Assembly: GCA_026987995.1 (NCBI GenBank)
Contig: JALSMC010000300.1
Coordinates: 1 to 6,606 of the forward strand
Reading direction: 5' to 3'
Length of the DNA: 6,606 bases
Source of the DNA: Sulfurimonas sp.
GTDB taxonomy: Bacteria > Campylobacterota > Campylobacteria > Campylobacterales > Sulfurimonadaceae
Below, piece by piece: positions 6,468 through 6,606 of this stretch. The notes under the pieces are model-generated. The model ran no database searches. It worked only from the letters and a program-made list of their open reading frames with translations, and was not told the DNA's origin. Position 1 is the first letter of the stretch. Every line of letters begins with the position of its first letter. The position numbers were made by a program, and so were the translations under genes.

Positions 6468-6606
6468 ATGCCATTAGTAATATTTGTAGATGATAGTGAA
6501 ACAGCCTTAGCCTCAACGAGAATGGTTACAAACTCGATGCCAATAGAAGTAAAACAATACACAGAGGCTCAAGTAGCTCTAGCAGAGATAAAAGCAGGAA
6601 TGACAC
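6468..6606 (+). CDS. CheY-like single-domain response regulator (5' part, cut by window end)
   Basis: Forty-six complete codons of a receiver domain are visible, running off the right edge. The start MPLVIFVDDSETAL has the first beta strand and the acidic pair D8/D9 of the receiver family, followed by helix 1 and the start of strand 2 (IEVKQYT). The phosphoacceptor aspartate and conserved lysine lie beyond the window, so activity cannot be judged, nor whether more domains (for example a kinase module) follow. AAGGA at 6457-6461, 6 nt upstream, sets the start. It lies 24 nt after cheR with no terminator between, so it belongs to the same operon and is a candidate output or phosphate-sink regulator. 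Confidence 0.82.
   Translation, partial: MPLVIFVDDSETALASTRMVTNSMPIEVKQYTEAQVALAEIKAGMT

Overview
The window is a single, tightly packed, all-plus-strand chemosensory operon. It comes from an AT-rich bacterium that I would place in the Campylobacterota (epsilonproteobacteria), with a Sulfurimonas/Arcobacter-type genome as the best guess. The reasons are the low GC and strong preference for A/T-ending codons, a TATAAT -10 box behind a T-rich tract with no recognisable -35 box, and a stand-alone Aer-like PAS protein reminiscent of CetB. The placement is an inference; no marker gene fixes the taxon.

Layout: bases 1-182 are non-coding and hold a likely promoter (-10 at 49-54), an AT-rich leader of about 120 nt and a near-perfect Shine-Dalgarno. 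Then follow seven genes with gaps of 0 to 24 nt: an Aer/CetB-type FAD-PAS sensor (183-611); a soluble chemoreceptor-like protein made of two tandem signalling hairpins (629-2518); a protein of three fused CheW domains (2534-3898); CheB with an intact receiver (3898-4968); a HEAT-repeat protein with no assigned chemotaxis role (4983-5606); CheR (5613-6443); and the first 46 codons of a CheY-like receiver, cut by the window end (6468-6606). No terminator, RNA gene, CRISPR array, transposon or horizontally acquired insert is visible. No CheA kinase lies inside the window; the operon runs off the right edge, so one may follow.

How it probably works: the PAS protein would sense redox state or oxygen through FAD and act on a cytosolic receptor that has no membrane segment, no HAMP domain and no sensor domain of its own. 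The receptor would couple through the triple CheW adaptor to a CheA encoded elsewhere. CheR and CheB would methylate and demethylate it, and the downstream CheY would carry the output. The HEAT protein is an unassigned scaffold or adaptation partner.

The most unusual element is the receptor. It has a short 29-residue leader followed by two units whose sequences align without gaps at an offset of exactly 300 residues (900 nt) up to the last codon. The first hairpin tip is nearly canonical and the second is systematically altered. A protein with two tips beside an adaptor with three divergent CheW domains suggests a non-standard array geometry.
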